Assembly: GCF_011009555.1 (NCBI RefSeq)
Contig: NZ_QXHD01000004.1
Location: 4,593,528-4,657,527, forward strand
Direction of reading: 5' to 3'
Origin: Adonisia turfae CCMR0081
Lineage (GTDB): Bacteria; Cyanobacteriota; Cyanobacteriia; Phormidesmidales; Phormidesmidaceae
DNA: 64,000 bases
Part shown: positions 9,153-17,615 of the stretch, piece by piece
Layout of the letters: each line of letters opens with the position of its first letter
How positions within the stretch are numbered: position 1 is the stretch's first letter
Position numbers and translations under genes: made by a program
Notes under the pieces: model-generated
What the model saw: the letters and a program-made list of their open reading frames with translations, nothing else
Told to the model about the DNA's origin: nothing
Databases searched by the model: none

Positions 9153-9895
9153 GATTCTAGTCTATGTTCTCTTCCAGAGGACTGTTGTTGTGGCAATGTG
9201 CAATATAATGTACACACATCTCGGCAGAGAGTTCAGAATCCTGCATTACCCCCCTAAAGCCCTCCGGGCATGGGCTAAAGCTAAGGTAAGGGGTGAAACT
9301 CCAGTCCTCCCCCTTACCAAGCAGGGTCGTTTCATGTTCACCAGAGAAAATCTGTAAGGCTTATTACTTCGTTCATACTGAATCGAAATATGATCGGAGG
9401 GAGCCAAAACCGGTTGCTTGGGGTCCCTCCGAGTTCCCCAAACCCCCATGGTTAGGGCCGGGAGGCCGCCCTAAGACCCAGCCGCCTAGGTTGTCCTCAA
9501 TGGCATTAACTTAAGGGTTACGGCGGGGTCGATTAATCAGGTTATCGCATTGTTGTTTGGCCCACTTCCAAGTAGGGCATGTCTTTCCTCAAATGAGCTT
9601 TCAATACCTTCAAATTTTCCGTCTAGACAATGAAATAGCCCTGCCCTTACCAAGGGGGAGTTAGAGGGGGTGAGGCAACCACGAATGCTAGTTTCCAGTA
9701 CTTGTAGGGAAGGTTTAATCTGAAAAATGCTGGCTTCGGACAAGTCTGTTGGATCGATGCATTCCCTAGATCAGCAACAGCAAAAATCCAGAACGATTGA
9801 CAGCCGTTCTGGACATAAACTAATGGAGAGCTATCTGACGCTATGGGAGTTAGGAGCAACCTAATGTAATTTATTTTGCTACCTAGCTTTGATTA
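9153..9895. other. repeat-rich gap without genes
   Basis: The short frames here overlap one another on both strands and match no family I know. The sequence is dominated by GC-rich repeats: CCCTTACC-type arms at about 9300 and 9647, and one copy of a dispersed repeat at 9395-9538. I see no gene. Confidence 0.5.
9395..9538 (+). repeat. dispersed repeat family A, copy 1
   Basis: This copy shares a core of about 31 identical bases with 41331-41495, beginning AACCGGTTGCTTGGGGT and continuing through CCCTCCGAGTTCCC. After a divergent middle it again shares GCCGCCCTA, TAGGTT..TCCT and GGGTTACGG..GGG.CGATTA. In this copy CGGAGGGA (9395) can pair with TCCCTCCG in the core. Confidence 0.6.
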
Positions 9896-10273
9896 CTAAA
9901 CTTGTAGGGCTTGCTCAATCTGGCGTAGCTTAATACGAGCTAGACCTAAATTTGCTTTTTCTCGATCCATCACCATGTAAAAGAAGACACCTTCAAGGGC
10001 TTCACAAATGCGAATTAAGTGATACTGATTCTTCAAGCTGATGAGAATATCTTCGATGGGTGATGTGATTCCTAGACCCTCACGGGCTCTGTTTTTAGCC
10101 TTAATCACTTCAGAGTTGAGGGCAATTGCTTGCTCTAGCTGCATTGAGGAGAATGTAGCTTCATCTTTACTAACCTGACCTAGGGAAAATCCTGTAGACC
10201 AATCTCCAATAGCAGCTCCGATCGCACCATCGACAGATAGTGAGCTTTGAATAGACTCTTTGACGTTATTCAT
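9896..10273 (-). CDS. roadblock/LC7-like protein, probable
   Basis: From ATG at 10273 the protein has 125 residues and begins MNNVKESIQSSLSVDGAIGA. The order of an amphipathic helix, GAIGAAIGDW, SGFSLG and a later IRICEALEGVFFYMV strand is that of small roadblock/LC7-type proteins, which act with small GTPases or in motility signalling. The frame stays open up to a GTG at 10417, but that extension reaches into a repeat element and looks non-conserved, so I prefer the later ATG. The Shine-Dalgarno is weak. It lies near the chemotaxis operon but faces it. Family assignment is by pattern only. Confidence 0.5.
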   Translation of the reverse strand: MNNVKESIQSSLSVDGAIGAAIGDWSTGFSLGQVSKDEATFSSMQLEQAIALNSEVIKAKNRAREGLGITSPIEDILISLKNQYHLIRICEALEGVFFYMVMDREKANLGLARIKLRQIEQALQV

Positions 10274-10409
10274 TTTAACCAACAACCTTAGTAACAATAA
10301 TGTTGATGTTGTACAAGCTGAACATGCTTGAGCTGACCCTAAGATTCCCGAACAAGGCTTAGGTGTTTCATTTGTCTTAGATCTTGCACTCATGTTGGTG
10401 ATGGGACAA

Positions 10410-10592
10410 TAACCCACGCTGGGTTCAAAACCCAGCGCTAATCAAGGGCTGTCTGCTGAAGCGACAACTTGGCTGTGGGGCTCTGGATATAGACCTTTTA
10501 CCGATCACTCAACCCCTACTCTTCGAGAAGTCTTACGCCTATAGTGGATTTTGATGGGATTAGCCGTGCGACTTTGAGTCCACAGTGGGCTA
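10410..10592 (+). mobile_element. MITE-like element, copy 1 (divergent)
   Basis: The element is bounded by TAACCCAC (10410-10417) and GTGGGCTA (10585-10592), which are inverted with one mismatch. Its inside aligns with 28801-28960: hairpin CGCTGGGTT-CAA-AACCCAGCG, then GGGCTGTC, GACAA, TTGGCTG, and near the right end GCGACTTTGAGTCC. It carries no coding frame. It lies between the roadblock-like gene and the glycosyltransferase and may affect the promoter of the latter. Confidence 0.6.
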
Positions 10593-10635
10593 ACTGATAA
10601 AATTATCGTAACCATTTACAAATTCCTGGGGAAGT

Positions 10636-11655
10636 TTGAAGAATTCTGCGTCTGTTGATATTTGCTTTTACATTCCGACGACATTTTGGCCTACTCAGTT
10701 ACCCTTCTCAAGTGCTGAGAACTGGTCGGGATTTGGGTTAGGGATTTATGCCTGGACTGTACAGACGTATCTCAAACTACGGGAAGCAGGGGTTGCCTGT
10801 CGGCTAACTGATCAACTGCCTGAGGAGGGCATTGTTCTCTTTCATGCCAATGCCACTCGGGGAGGGAATATTCGCCCCGGTGCCCATCGGTTGCTTATTT
10901 GTTTGAAGGCAGAGGCAACGTTATGCGCTCAGGCCCAATTCCATGTGGTACAAAATCCTTGTGAGGCAGTTGGATGGTTAGGTTGTTATTTCATACCCCA
11001 TTGGCCGCAACCTGGACTACAGCCTCGTTTGGCAGAGCGAAAAAATCGGTTTGAAACTATTGCATTTTTAGGACATCGCAACAGTTTAGCTGCTGAGCTC
11101 ATGGAACCAGAGTGGGAGAAACAGCTACAGCAGCGCGGCCTGAACTGGCTACCTGTAATTAATACTAATGTGTGGGATAGCCATCAAGCCGTGGATACTC
11201 GCTGGAATGATTATCGAAACATTGATGCGATTGTGGCGGTGCGTCAGTTTAATCTGAAGCGTCCTGGCTATCGTCGTAAGCCTGCCACTAAACTTTATAA
11301 TGCCTGGTTAGCGGGTGTTCCAGCCATAGTGGGTCGAGAGCTGGCCTACCAAACGGTGGGTACTGCTGGTGTGAACTATTTAGAAGCTAACTCTATGGCA
11401 GAACTGTTGTCTTGTTTAGATAGACTGCGACAAGATAGCTTACTGCGGGCAAGGATTGTCAAAAAAGGACAAATCCGCTCCATTCACTATACTCCAGAAG
11501 TGATTACTCAGCGATGGCAACAGTTTTTGAATGAGGTGGCGATACCAGCTTACCAGGCCTGGTGTAGCTGTTCTGACTGGCGACGTCAGGTGCAATATGG
11601 GCAGGCTAGGTTAAGGAATTATGGCGATCGCATCACCCGTCGTCTAAATCTCTAA
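10636..11655 (+). CDS. glycosyltransferase-like protein (GT-B type)
   Basis: This 339-residue protein begins VDICFYIPTTFWP after three or four residues. The C-terminal half has the GT-B signature region KPATKLYNAWLAGVPAIVG..LAY (about residues 214-240), where the sugar-nucleotide donor would bind, followed by a helix with HYTPEVITQRW. The substrate is not known. The only in-frame initiators are TTG codons; TTG 10636 is the first after an in-frame stop at 10609. Its GGGGAAG ribosome site lies very close to the TTG, so the start is uncertain. A MITE-like element ends 43 bases upstream. Confidence 0.65.
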   Translation: MKNSASVDICFYIPTTFWPTQLPFSSAENWSGFGLGIYAWTVQTYLKLREAGVACRLTDQLPEEGIVLFHANATRGGNIRPGAHRLLICLKAEATLCAQAQFHVVQNPCEAVGWLGCYFIPHWPQPGLQPRLAERKNRFETIAFLGHRNSLAAELMEPEWEKQLQQRGLNWLPVINTNVWDSHQAVDTRWNDYRNIDAIVAVRQFNLKRPGYRRKPATKLYNAWLAGVPAIVGRELAYQTVGTAGVNYLEANSMAELLSCLDRLRQDSLLRARIVKKGQIRSIHYTPEVITQRWQQFLNEVAIPAYQAWCSCSDWRRQVQYGQARLRNYGDRITRRLNL

Positions 11656-11796
11656 CCAGTCATTTTCTATACCTTCCTCAAATGCCAGCCGCGGGGTTGT
11701 AGAAAGTTAGCGATGCCCAGGGTGGAAAGTGTAGAGCCGAACCCATGACCGTCATCCCATGGGTAACATTAGTTAACACCGTAGGGGCAAAATACC

Positions 11797-12162
11797 AACC
11801 AGGGCAATGGCCTTGGCCACATCCATGGGTGCACCGCCACCCACCGCCACAATGCTGTCAGCTTGATGGTGGTGATAGGTCTCCAGCCCAGCTATTCCAT
11901 GTAGTTCACCAACGTAGAAATCAGATCAAACTGGCGCATAAGATTGATCTGATCGTAGCAAGGACGTTCTGCAACATCCTTCTCATCGGCAATCACACTT
12001 TTCTACGGAAGCGATCTGGGTAGCTGGCACCAGCTTTGCCCGGGTACCGCCCAACAGGTCAGTATATGAAACCAGAAAAAATTTAATGCCCAGCTCTTTT
12101 GCTTTTTCGACCAGTGTTTGCGTCTGCGTCTGCGTTCCTACCATAATCTGAGGATCCATAGG
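11797..12162 (-). pseudogene. glutamine synthetase-like remnant joined to an iron-alcohol-dehydrogenase fragment
   Basis: Reading leftward from ATG 12162, the frame gives KAKELGIKFFLVSYTDLLGG.TRAKLVPA, which is the N-terminus of a GlnT-like (type III/gamma-glutamylmethylamide-type) glutamine synthetase. It breaks at an in-frame stop. From 11988 to 11881 another frame gives RPCYDQINLMRQFDLISTL..YME-stop-LGW, an internal piece of the same family with a TAG where a Glu is expected. At about 11862-11800 the sequence ADSIVAVGGGAPMDVAKAIA is instead typical of iron-containing alcohol dehydrogenases. Deletion, stops and fusion show that it is dead. Confidence 0.7.
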
Positions 12163-12440
12163 CTATGCTCCCTCAGTAAAACAGCAGTAATAGGCAGCTT
12201 TTGTAGCTGTGGCTACCATCTGATGAAGCATCACACTTAATCAAGCTGCTTGACCTATAAATCATAGCGATTACAAGAGTTCAGCCTTGATAAATAGCTG
12301 TCGCTTATCATAACAAATGTAACAATAGTGACTATTCATTTAGTCAACTTGAGGACAGTTTGATATGGGTAATATCGCTAGCATGGCTTTTAGCTAACCG
12401 CCTGTTGGCATCAAACTATAGGTTGAAGATTGCGATCGCA
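12163..12440. other. upstream region of the GATase gene
   Basis: AT-rich sequence without a gene. It presumably holds the promoter of the rightward GATase gene. A TGCGATCGCA HIP1 site sits immediately before its ATG. Confidence 0.5.
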
Positions 12441-13154
12441 ATGAAAATTCTAGTTATTCAAAACAGTGTTCGAGATCCCATTGGCATTTTAGGAGACCAT
12501 TTAATCTATCAGGGTGCTGAACTGACCACCTGGTTCCCAGAACAGCAACCCAACTTACCTGAAGGAGCGTTTTCAGGGCTAATTATCCTGGGGGGACATA
12601 TGAATGCCCATGAGGATGACAAGTATCCTCATTTACAGCAGGTGGTTACTCTGATTCATCAATTTCACGCTGAGAACAAGCCCACCATGGGTGTGTGTCT
12701 GGGGTCTCAGTTAATTGCCCGAGCCTTTGGTTCTCAGGTATATCCCCACAGTACACCAGAATTGGGATTTTCTCCGTTGGCGGTGGTGACAGATGCCGTC
12801 ACAGAGCCCTGGCTAAAAAATTGCCCTGTCAATCTGCACATTATGCAGTGGCACTTCGACACATTTGATCTGCCAGGGCCAGCAACATTGTTAATGACCA
12901 ACGATATTTGTAAGCATCAAGCCTATCGCATCGGCACCAATATCTATGGGTTTCAGTTTCACCTGGAAGTTACCCCAGAGATTATTGTGGATTGGCTAAC
13001 GGCGAAAAGTGACTGGATTGATACCCACTATCCCAATCTAGACCAGCAAATACAGAAACAGATAAACATCCATACTGACAATGCTGCCACCTTTGCAGAA
13101 CAGGTTGCTTACCATTGGCTTACACTGTTTCCTGATGCTGTTTCCAAATGGTGA
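12441..13154 (+). CDS. class I glutamine amidotransferase-like protein
   Basis: From ATG 12441 the protein has 237 residues. It has the nucleophile elbow GVCLGSQLIARAFG with the catalytic Cys, and the catalytic His in YGFQFHLEVTPEI. These are the hallmarks of free-standing type 1 glutamine amidotransferase domains related to that of GMP synthase. Such proteins release ammonia from glutamine or hydrolyse gamma-glutamyl bonds. The frame opens earlier at 12360, but that extension has no support; MKILVIQNS is the natural first strand. Remnants of a glutamine-synthetase-like gene on both sides suggest it once belonged to a gamma-glutamyl pathway. Confidence 0.8.
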   Translation: MKILVIQNSVRDPIGILGDHLIYQGAELTTWFPEQQPNLPEGAFSGLIILGGHMNAHEDDKYPHLQQVVTLIHQFHAENKPTMGVCLGSQLIARAFGSQVYPHSTPELGFSPLAVVTDAVTEPWLKNCPVNLHIMQWHFDTFDLPGPATLLMTNDICKHQAYRIGTNIYGFQFHLEVTPEIIVDWLTAKSDWIDTHYPNLDQQIQKQINIHTDNAATFAEQVAYHWLTLFPDAVSKW

Positions 13155-13159
13155 AGGGT

Positions 13160-13663
13160 TCAAAGTTGAAAGAGGACAACCATCAACAAGATTGAAGTCA
13201 GGCTCGCTAATAGGGTTCGGCTTACGTTCCATTGATTCCAACGAGGTTCAAAGTGCAGACGGGCGGTTCTGAGCGCCGTTCCCTCCATGGCATCGATCTG
13301 TAGCATTTGGAGTTTGTTATTTAGCGGGACGTTAATTGTGAATGTGGGTAATTGGACGCCAAGGATATAGAGCAGCGGAGTTACAAGCAACAGCATACTC
13401 TGCATGCCATCCAGTTGCCCAATACCCAATCCGGCAGCGGCCAACAACGCTACGATTGAACCAACCCAGGTGGCGACAAATATCGGCTGGTTATTTTGGA
13501 TAACTCCGTCGATCACTTGAAAAGCCCGGATAAACTCCCGATCATTTAACGTTTTAATTCCTGGCATAACGACTGAGGCAAACGCAAAAAGGAAGCCTGC
13601 CACGAGAGAACATAACAATGTTGCCAAGAGTAAGATAATTTGGAAGCTAGCTGTGGTTGACAT
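13160..13663 (-). CDS. DUF1772 (anthrone oxygenase-like) membrane protein
   Basis: A 167-residue protein with four hydrophobic segments, near residues 7-30, 62-82, 88-105 and 148-166. The pattern FASVVMPG close to the first membrane helix and the conserved N-x-x-x-N/W region before the last helix fit the DUF1772 family, which includes fungal anthrone oxygenases. Bacterial members are mostly uncharacterised inner-membrane proteins. It converges with the GATase gene, with only five bases between the two stop codons. Confidence 0.75.
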   Translation of the reverse strand: MSTTASFQIILLLATLLCSLVAGFLFAFASVVMPGIKTLNDREFIRAFQVIDGVIQNNQPIFVATWVGSIVALLAAAGLGIGQLDGMQSMLLLVTPLLYILGVQLPTFTINVPLNNKLQMLQIDAMEGTALRTARLHFEPRWNQWNVSRTLLASLTSILLMVVLFQL

Positions 13664-13787
13664 GGGTTGAGTCTCCTAATTTGAGGGGTCGCTATAGTGA
13701 TATTTCGGAAACTATATAGGGAGATGAAATCGCAACAGAGTAAAAAATTTTTGATAGATGATGCGATCGCGCCACTCCCAGAAATTT

Positions 13788-13821
13788 CCTCGACAGTTTC
13801 AGCTTATGGAAACTGCCGAGG
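13788..13821. repeat. 13-bp inverted repeat
   Basis: CCTCGACAGTTTC and GAAACTGCCGAGG pair with one mismatch around an eight-base loop. It lies in a gene-free stretch upstream of the DUF1772 gene. No T run follows. Confidence 0.5.
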
Positions 13822-13914
13822 TGGGGCTGTCTATTTCTTGCGGGACTATCACAATCTTGCGGCGGATGGCCAACATCCTTTGGAGGGCCAGCATATTAGT
13901 TTACGAACCCACTC

Positions 13915-14172
13915 TTAAGGTAGGCAGTAAAGATAGTTTTCTACATCCCAATCACTGGTGGTAGCCAGGAAGCGTATCCACTCATCTCGTTTGTATTCGT
14001 CAAAGAGACGATACATTTCACCGGGCAATGCCGACTTAATGACCTCATCATCGGCAAGCCGTTCTAAGGCCTCCCCAAAACACATGGGTAGCTTCTTCAG
14101 ATAAGGATTCACCATCGAATCCACTGCCCGATATTCAAACCGTCCCGGTGCAGAAACTCTCAGACAACAGGG
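13915..14172 (-). pseudogene. C-terminal fragment of a GlnT-like glutamine synthetase
   Basis: The minus strand reads APGRFEYRAVDSMVNPYL, then a Leu/Met-rich stretch, then FDEYKRDEWIRFLATTSDWD and a stop. The Gly-Arg-Phe-Glu-x-Arg and N-P-Y-L motifs and the closing SDWE/D...YL pattern are those of the C-terminus of type III/GlnT glutamine synthetases. Nothing of the family is visible just upstream. It lies about 1.75 kb away from the N-terminal remnant at 11881-12162 and on the wrong side of it for the same strand, so the gene was rearranged or two copies decayed. Confidence 0.65.
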
Positions 14173-14345
14173 GGAAAACGGCTTCCAGAGAATCCACTTT
14201 CATCTGATTTTGTTGGGCAGTTGGTGAGTCGTTTAAGTCCCCTGTTTCATGGAGAATTTGAAACAGGCATCTACCCCGATGAGTGGTATTAGCTTTCGAG
14301 GCTGAGTCTACCCGATGTAACGCGGGAAATGTGTAACGCATGGAA

Positions 14346-14380
14346 ATGAGATCGCACCACCCGCCGTCTCAACCTCTAAA
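14346..14380 (+). pseudogene. possible tail of a second glycosyltransferase copy
   Basis: The sequence GATCGCACCACCCGCCGTCT and the bases after it encode DRTTRRLNL-stop. The functional glycosyltransferase ends DRITRRLNL-stop at 11626-11655, and the DNA just before is also similar. This suggests a decayed duplicate of that gene's end. The match is only about 35 bases, and part of it is a common HIP1-like motif, so chance is not excluded. Confidence 0.35.
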
Positions 14381-14573
14381 GCTTCCACCAAACCATGGCC
14401 CACTCCCCTGATCGGCATCACCCAAGTCACTCAGCTACTCTCAGAAAAGTCTTATGAAAAATTCAGTTTTTGGTCAGATGGCACTCAGCCGCTGGCGACA
14501 TGTTTGTAATCGGGGGGCAACAGTTTTCAGTCTCAGAAACTGTCACTAGATTAATTTTTATAGATTTCCAATT

Positions 14574-15056
14574 ATGACGAGGCCTGATCACATGGTGATA
14601 GATAGGAAAGTTGAAGTTGTTGCTGTGGCATACTTGAATCTCAACATTCGCTATAGTGAAGCTGAAGCATTAGTCTCAGCATGGCATAAACAATATCCTC
14701 AATATGATTACCAGACATTAGTTCAATGGATTTTGGCTGGGGATGTCACTTATGTTGATGGGCAACTTAAGTTGGCCGCCTACGCAACGTCAGAAGATTT
14801 AAAACAACTCGTTATTCAGATGCGAAGTGCGGCTGGAGTTAGTATTAAAGACCGTCGGCATAACCTCACGACGTATCGAAAGTGTTTTGTTGGGTCTGAA
14901 GCTGTCCAATGGTTAATGGGTAACTTGGGTCTGACTCTCGATGAAGCTGTACGTGTAGGACAGCGCTTGTTAAAGCGCGGCATTATTCATCACGTTGTCG
15001 ATGAGCAAGACTTCAAGAACGACTATTTGTTTTATCGCTTTTATGCAGATGAGTAA
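14574..15056 (+). CDS. DEP-domain protein
   Basis: A 160-residue protein. The C-terminal half (about residues 76-157) is a DEP domain: SIKDRRHNLTTYRKCFVG, then SEAVQWLMGNLGLTLDEAV, GQRLLKRGIIHHV and NDYLFYRFY. DEP domains bind membranes or signalling proteins. The N-terminal half (about 15-60) has a helix-turn pattern without a family I can name. No enzyme domain is present. ATG 14592 is an alternative start; neither has a strong ribosome site. The gene stands alone. Confidence 0.75.
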   Translation: MTRPDHMVIDRKVEVVAVAYLNLNIRYSEAEALVSAWHKQYPQYDYQTLVQWILAGDVTYVDGQLKLAAYATSEDLKQLVIQMRSAAGVSIKDRRHNLTTYRKCFVGSEAVQWLMGNLGLTLDEAVRVGQRLLKRGIIHHVVDEQDFKNDYLFYRFYADE

Positions 15057-15297
15057 TACTGATGCTTAAGGAAGCACACCCCTAGCGGCTGCACCATGAC
15101 CACCCTAGTTTCCCTGTTTTTGAGCAATCACTGCAATTGGGCCATCACCTGATGGTCCTTCATTTCACCGGATGGGGATGCCTCTGCCTTAGCAAAAATA
15201 TTAACGATAGAGCCAGTTGAATTTCCTCGTGTTGAAATAGAAAATGCTCCTGGTTGGTCTCAAAATGAATTGAGTGTTAGTCTTTAATAGGTGCTTA

Positions 15298-16155
15298 TCA
15301 CTGCCAATTTGCAAACCGCTGTCGTTGTCGTTGTGCCATCCAACAGGTGATTTCCCACACATCGGCAACGGGCATGTTCGTATACGGTAAGGTCTGCATG
15401 TAACCGTCGTAGAGAAACTCTGGCATCATTGTCGTTTGTGCCATACCTCTTATCCGTTGTTTCTCCCAGATTAAACTCCACCATCGTTCATGGGCCGTAA
15501 GCGCTTCTTGGTATTCTGGTGCGCGAGGATCAGAAACCTGGGCATGTTGAGGATAACCAACCCGACACTGGATATGCTGCGCCCGTTCAGCACACAGTTC
15601 CAAAATAGACCATTCTGTATCAATCAGGCGTTCACAAACAACACACCAGTGGCTAAAGTCACAGGTGAGCTTCATTGAAGGATATTCTTTTAACAGGTCG
15701 CGAGTCGTCCAAGGATTGTACAGTGAACGACTGCGATGGGTTTCAAAACTGACGATACAGCCAGAAGTGTGCTCTAATTCCAGGGCACGTCCAAAAAAGT
15801 CTACATTTTGCTGCCAGGACCAGGCATCATAACCACACATGGTGGAGACAAACAGCGCTCCCATATCCTGGGCATGGTCAATCACCCATTTCAAGTCACC
15901 CAGATGATCGTCGATGCTGCGGTCGGGGCGAGGTATCCACCAGTCTTTGGGGTCGTTCGAATCGCTCCCCGTGGTAGCTTCTGCGATAAAAACCAAATCA
16001 TTATCCTGAAGCAGCTGCCGGAGTTGTTGTTGTTGCTGCTTGTCTTGTGGAATAGGTCCTTCGATACCGTCAAAGCCGTCGTTGAGGGTTTGTTGCACCA
16101 GTAGGTCTAGGTCAGTTGGCCCGGTCCACCATGAGCGTAAGATGAGAAGTTTCAC
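15298..16155 (-). CDS. sugar-phosphate isomerase/epimerase family protein (TIM barrel)
   Basis: A 285-residue protein of the xylose-isomerase-like TIM-barrel superfamily. FDGIEGPI fits the second strand, IVSFETHRSRSLYNP carries the metal-ligand Glu and following His, and LTCDFSHWCVVCERL carries the metal-ligand Asp and His. Members isomerise or epimerise sugars, hydroxypyruvate or inositol derivatives with a divalent metal. The substrate cannot be told. It is the last of a leftward group and starts 28 bases after the carbamoylase-type hydrolase, so co-transcription with it is likely. Confidence 0.75.
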   Translation of the reverse strand: MKLLILRSWWTGPTDLDLLVQQTLNDGFDGIEGPIPQDKQQQQQLRQLLQDNDLVFIAEATTGSDSNDPKDWWIPRPDRSIDDHLGDLKWVIDHAQDMGALFVSTMCGYDAWSWQQNVDFFGRALELEHTSGCIVSFETHRSRSLYNPWTTRDLLKEYPSMKLTCDFSHWCVVCERLIDTEWSILELCAERAQHIQCRVGYPQHAQVSDPRAPEYQEALTAHERWWSLIWEKQRIRGMAQTTMMPEFLYDGYMQTLPYTNMPVADVWEITCWMAQRQRQRFANWQ

Positions 16156-16183
16156 AACAGTCTTGTGTTAAAAAAAGAGATAT

Positions 16184-17449
16184 TTATATCGCCAGCTGTA
16201 ACAACACTTGCAATAACACATTTGCCCCATTCTCTAAATCTTTAGGAGCTGTGTATTCTTTTACATTATGGCTAATGCCATGGGCGCTAGGAACAAAAAT
16301 CATAGCCGTAGGAGCCATGGGCGCAATTAACCCGGCATCATGACCGGCTCCACTGGGCATGGATTTGACCGATAGTCCTAATCCCTCAGCTGTTTTTGTT
16401 ACTAGGTCAATTATGCCAGCGTCAAAGACAACGGGTTCAAAGCAAGCTAAAGAACGACTGGTAATTTTCAGCCCCTCTGCCTTGGCGATGGCAGCGATTT
16501 TAGTATTCATTCGGGCTTCAGCGTCTTTTAAACAGGTTTCATCGGTGTTGCGCAAATCAACGGTGAGGCTAGCTTCTTGGGCAATTACATTGATCAAGCC
16601 AGGTTTTACTTGCATGGAACCGACAGTAGCCACTTGATTACCCCCCATGTCCAGGGCAAGATTGCGGGCAGCGATTGCGATCGCACTTGCCCCATAGCCT
16701 GCATCATGGCGCAAATGCATCGGCGTAGTACCGGCATGGTTCGACACACCCTTCACGGTGTACTCTTTCCAGGACATCCCCTGAACACCAGTCACTGCAC
16801 CAATCTGGAAACCTTCTAATTCCAGTACTGGCCCCTGCTCGATGTGCAATTCCACAAATGCTTTTACCGGTTGACTACCGCAGGGCACTGTTCCGACATA
16901 GCCAATCCGTTCTAAATTTTCGCCAACGGTAGTACCGTCAACTCCCACTGAGGTCAGAGCGTTTTCTACCGGGAAGCCACCGCTAAATACCCAGCTACCC
17001 ATCATATCGGGCTGAAATCGGGCTCCTTCTTCATTGGTAAAAAAGGCCACTGCGATCGGATGACGGGTTAGAATGTTGTTTTCATTCAGGGTGGCGATGA
17101 TTTCTAACCCAGCCAGTACCCCAAAATTGCCATCGTAACGGCCCCCCGTTGCCACCGTATCGATGTGGGAGCCGGTCATCACTGGAGGGCCAGCTTCTAG
17201 ACCGGCACGGGTGGCGACAACGTTGCCGATCTGGTCAATGGTGATGGTCAGTCCTAGCTCTCTCATCCAGCTAACAACCAGGTCTCGACCAGCTTTGTCT
17301 TCGTCGGTGAGAGCAAGACGACAGACACCGCCATCTGAGATCGCACCAATTTGAGCTAGCTGATCTAACCGTTGGAGAAGACGCTCCTTGTTGATACGTA
17401 AATCAGCGAGGGAGAATGAACTTGTAAGAGAAGAGAGCTGAGAAACCAT
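16184..17449 (-). CDS. Zn-dependent amidase, hydantoinase/carbamoylase family (M20-like)
   Basis: A 421-residue enzyme of the M20-related family that includes N-carbamoyl-L-amino-acid hydrolase, allantoate amidohydrolase and beta-ureidopropionase. Metal ligands are visible in TGSHIDTVATGGRYDG, the catalytic/metal Glu pair in FTNEEGARF, a His in VELHIEQGPVLE, and a late His in SGAGHDAG. These enzymes release ammonia and CO2 from carbamoyl compounds. Next to an AtzG/AtzE pair this suggests a role in recovering nitrogen from ureido compounds. The exact substrate is not decided by the sequence. Confidence 0.85.
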   Translation of the reverse strand: MVSQLSSLTSSFSLADLRINKERLLQRLDQLAQIGAISDGGVCRLALTDEDKAGRDLVVSWMRELGLTITIDQIGNVVATRAGLEAGPPVMTGSHIDTVATGGRYDGNFGVLAGLEIIATLNENNILTRHPIAVAFFTNEEGARFQPDMMGSWVFSGGFPVENALTSVGVDGTTVGENLERIGYVGTVPCGSQPVKAFVELHIEQGPVLELEGFQIGAVTGVQGMSWKEYTVKGVSNHAGTTPMHLRHDAGYGASAIAIAARNLALDMGGNQVATVGSMQVKPGLINVIAQEASLTVDLRNTDETCLKDAEARMNTKIAAIAKAEGLKITSRSLACFEPVVFDAGIIDLVTKTAEGLGLSVKSMPSGAGHDAGLIAPMAPTAMIFVPSAHGISHNVKEYTAPKDLENGANVLLQVLLQLAI

Positions 17450-17615
17450 TGTATAAGCTTAGTCCTGACGAATGATCAACATTACTAAATTTGCCTAAAT
17501 CTTATCGAAGAATTATGGTTATTCAACTTATTGAAGGGGATCTGGAATAACAACCGTAAACTGCTAATCTGGTTTCTGAAAATCTTCAGTTACCTCATTG
17601 CCTAAAGCCAGCTCT

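Noticed and set aside
9094-9357. 87-codon frame after the chemotaxis operon
   Set aside because: It runs through a long hairpin and GC-rich repeats, has no ribosome site and no family likeness.
11745-12023. 92-codon plus-strand frame
   Set aside because: It is antisense to the glutamine-synthetase/alcohol-dehydrogenase remnant, whose motifs are clear on the other strand.
13697-13918. 73-codon frame containing a hairpin
   Set aside because: It lies across an inverted repeat and a HIP1 site and has no protein-like features.
14135-14341. 68-codon minus frame before the GlnT C-terminal remnant
   Set aside because: Out of frame with the remnant and without family resemblance; I could not read it as part of GlnT.
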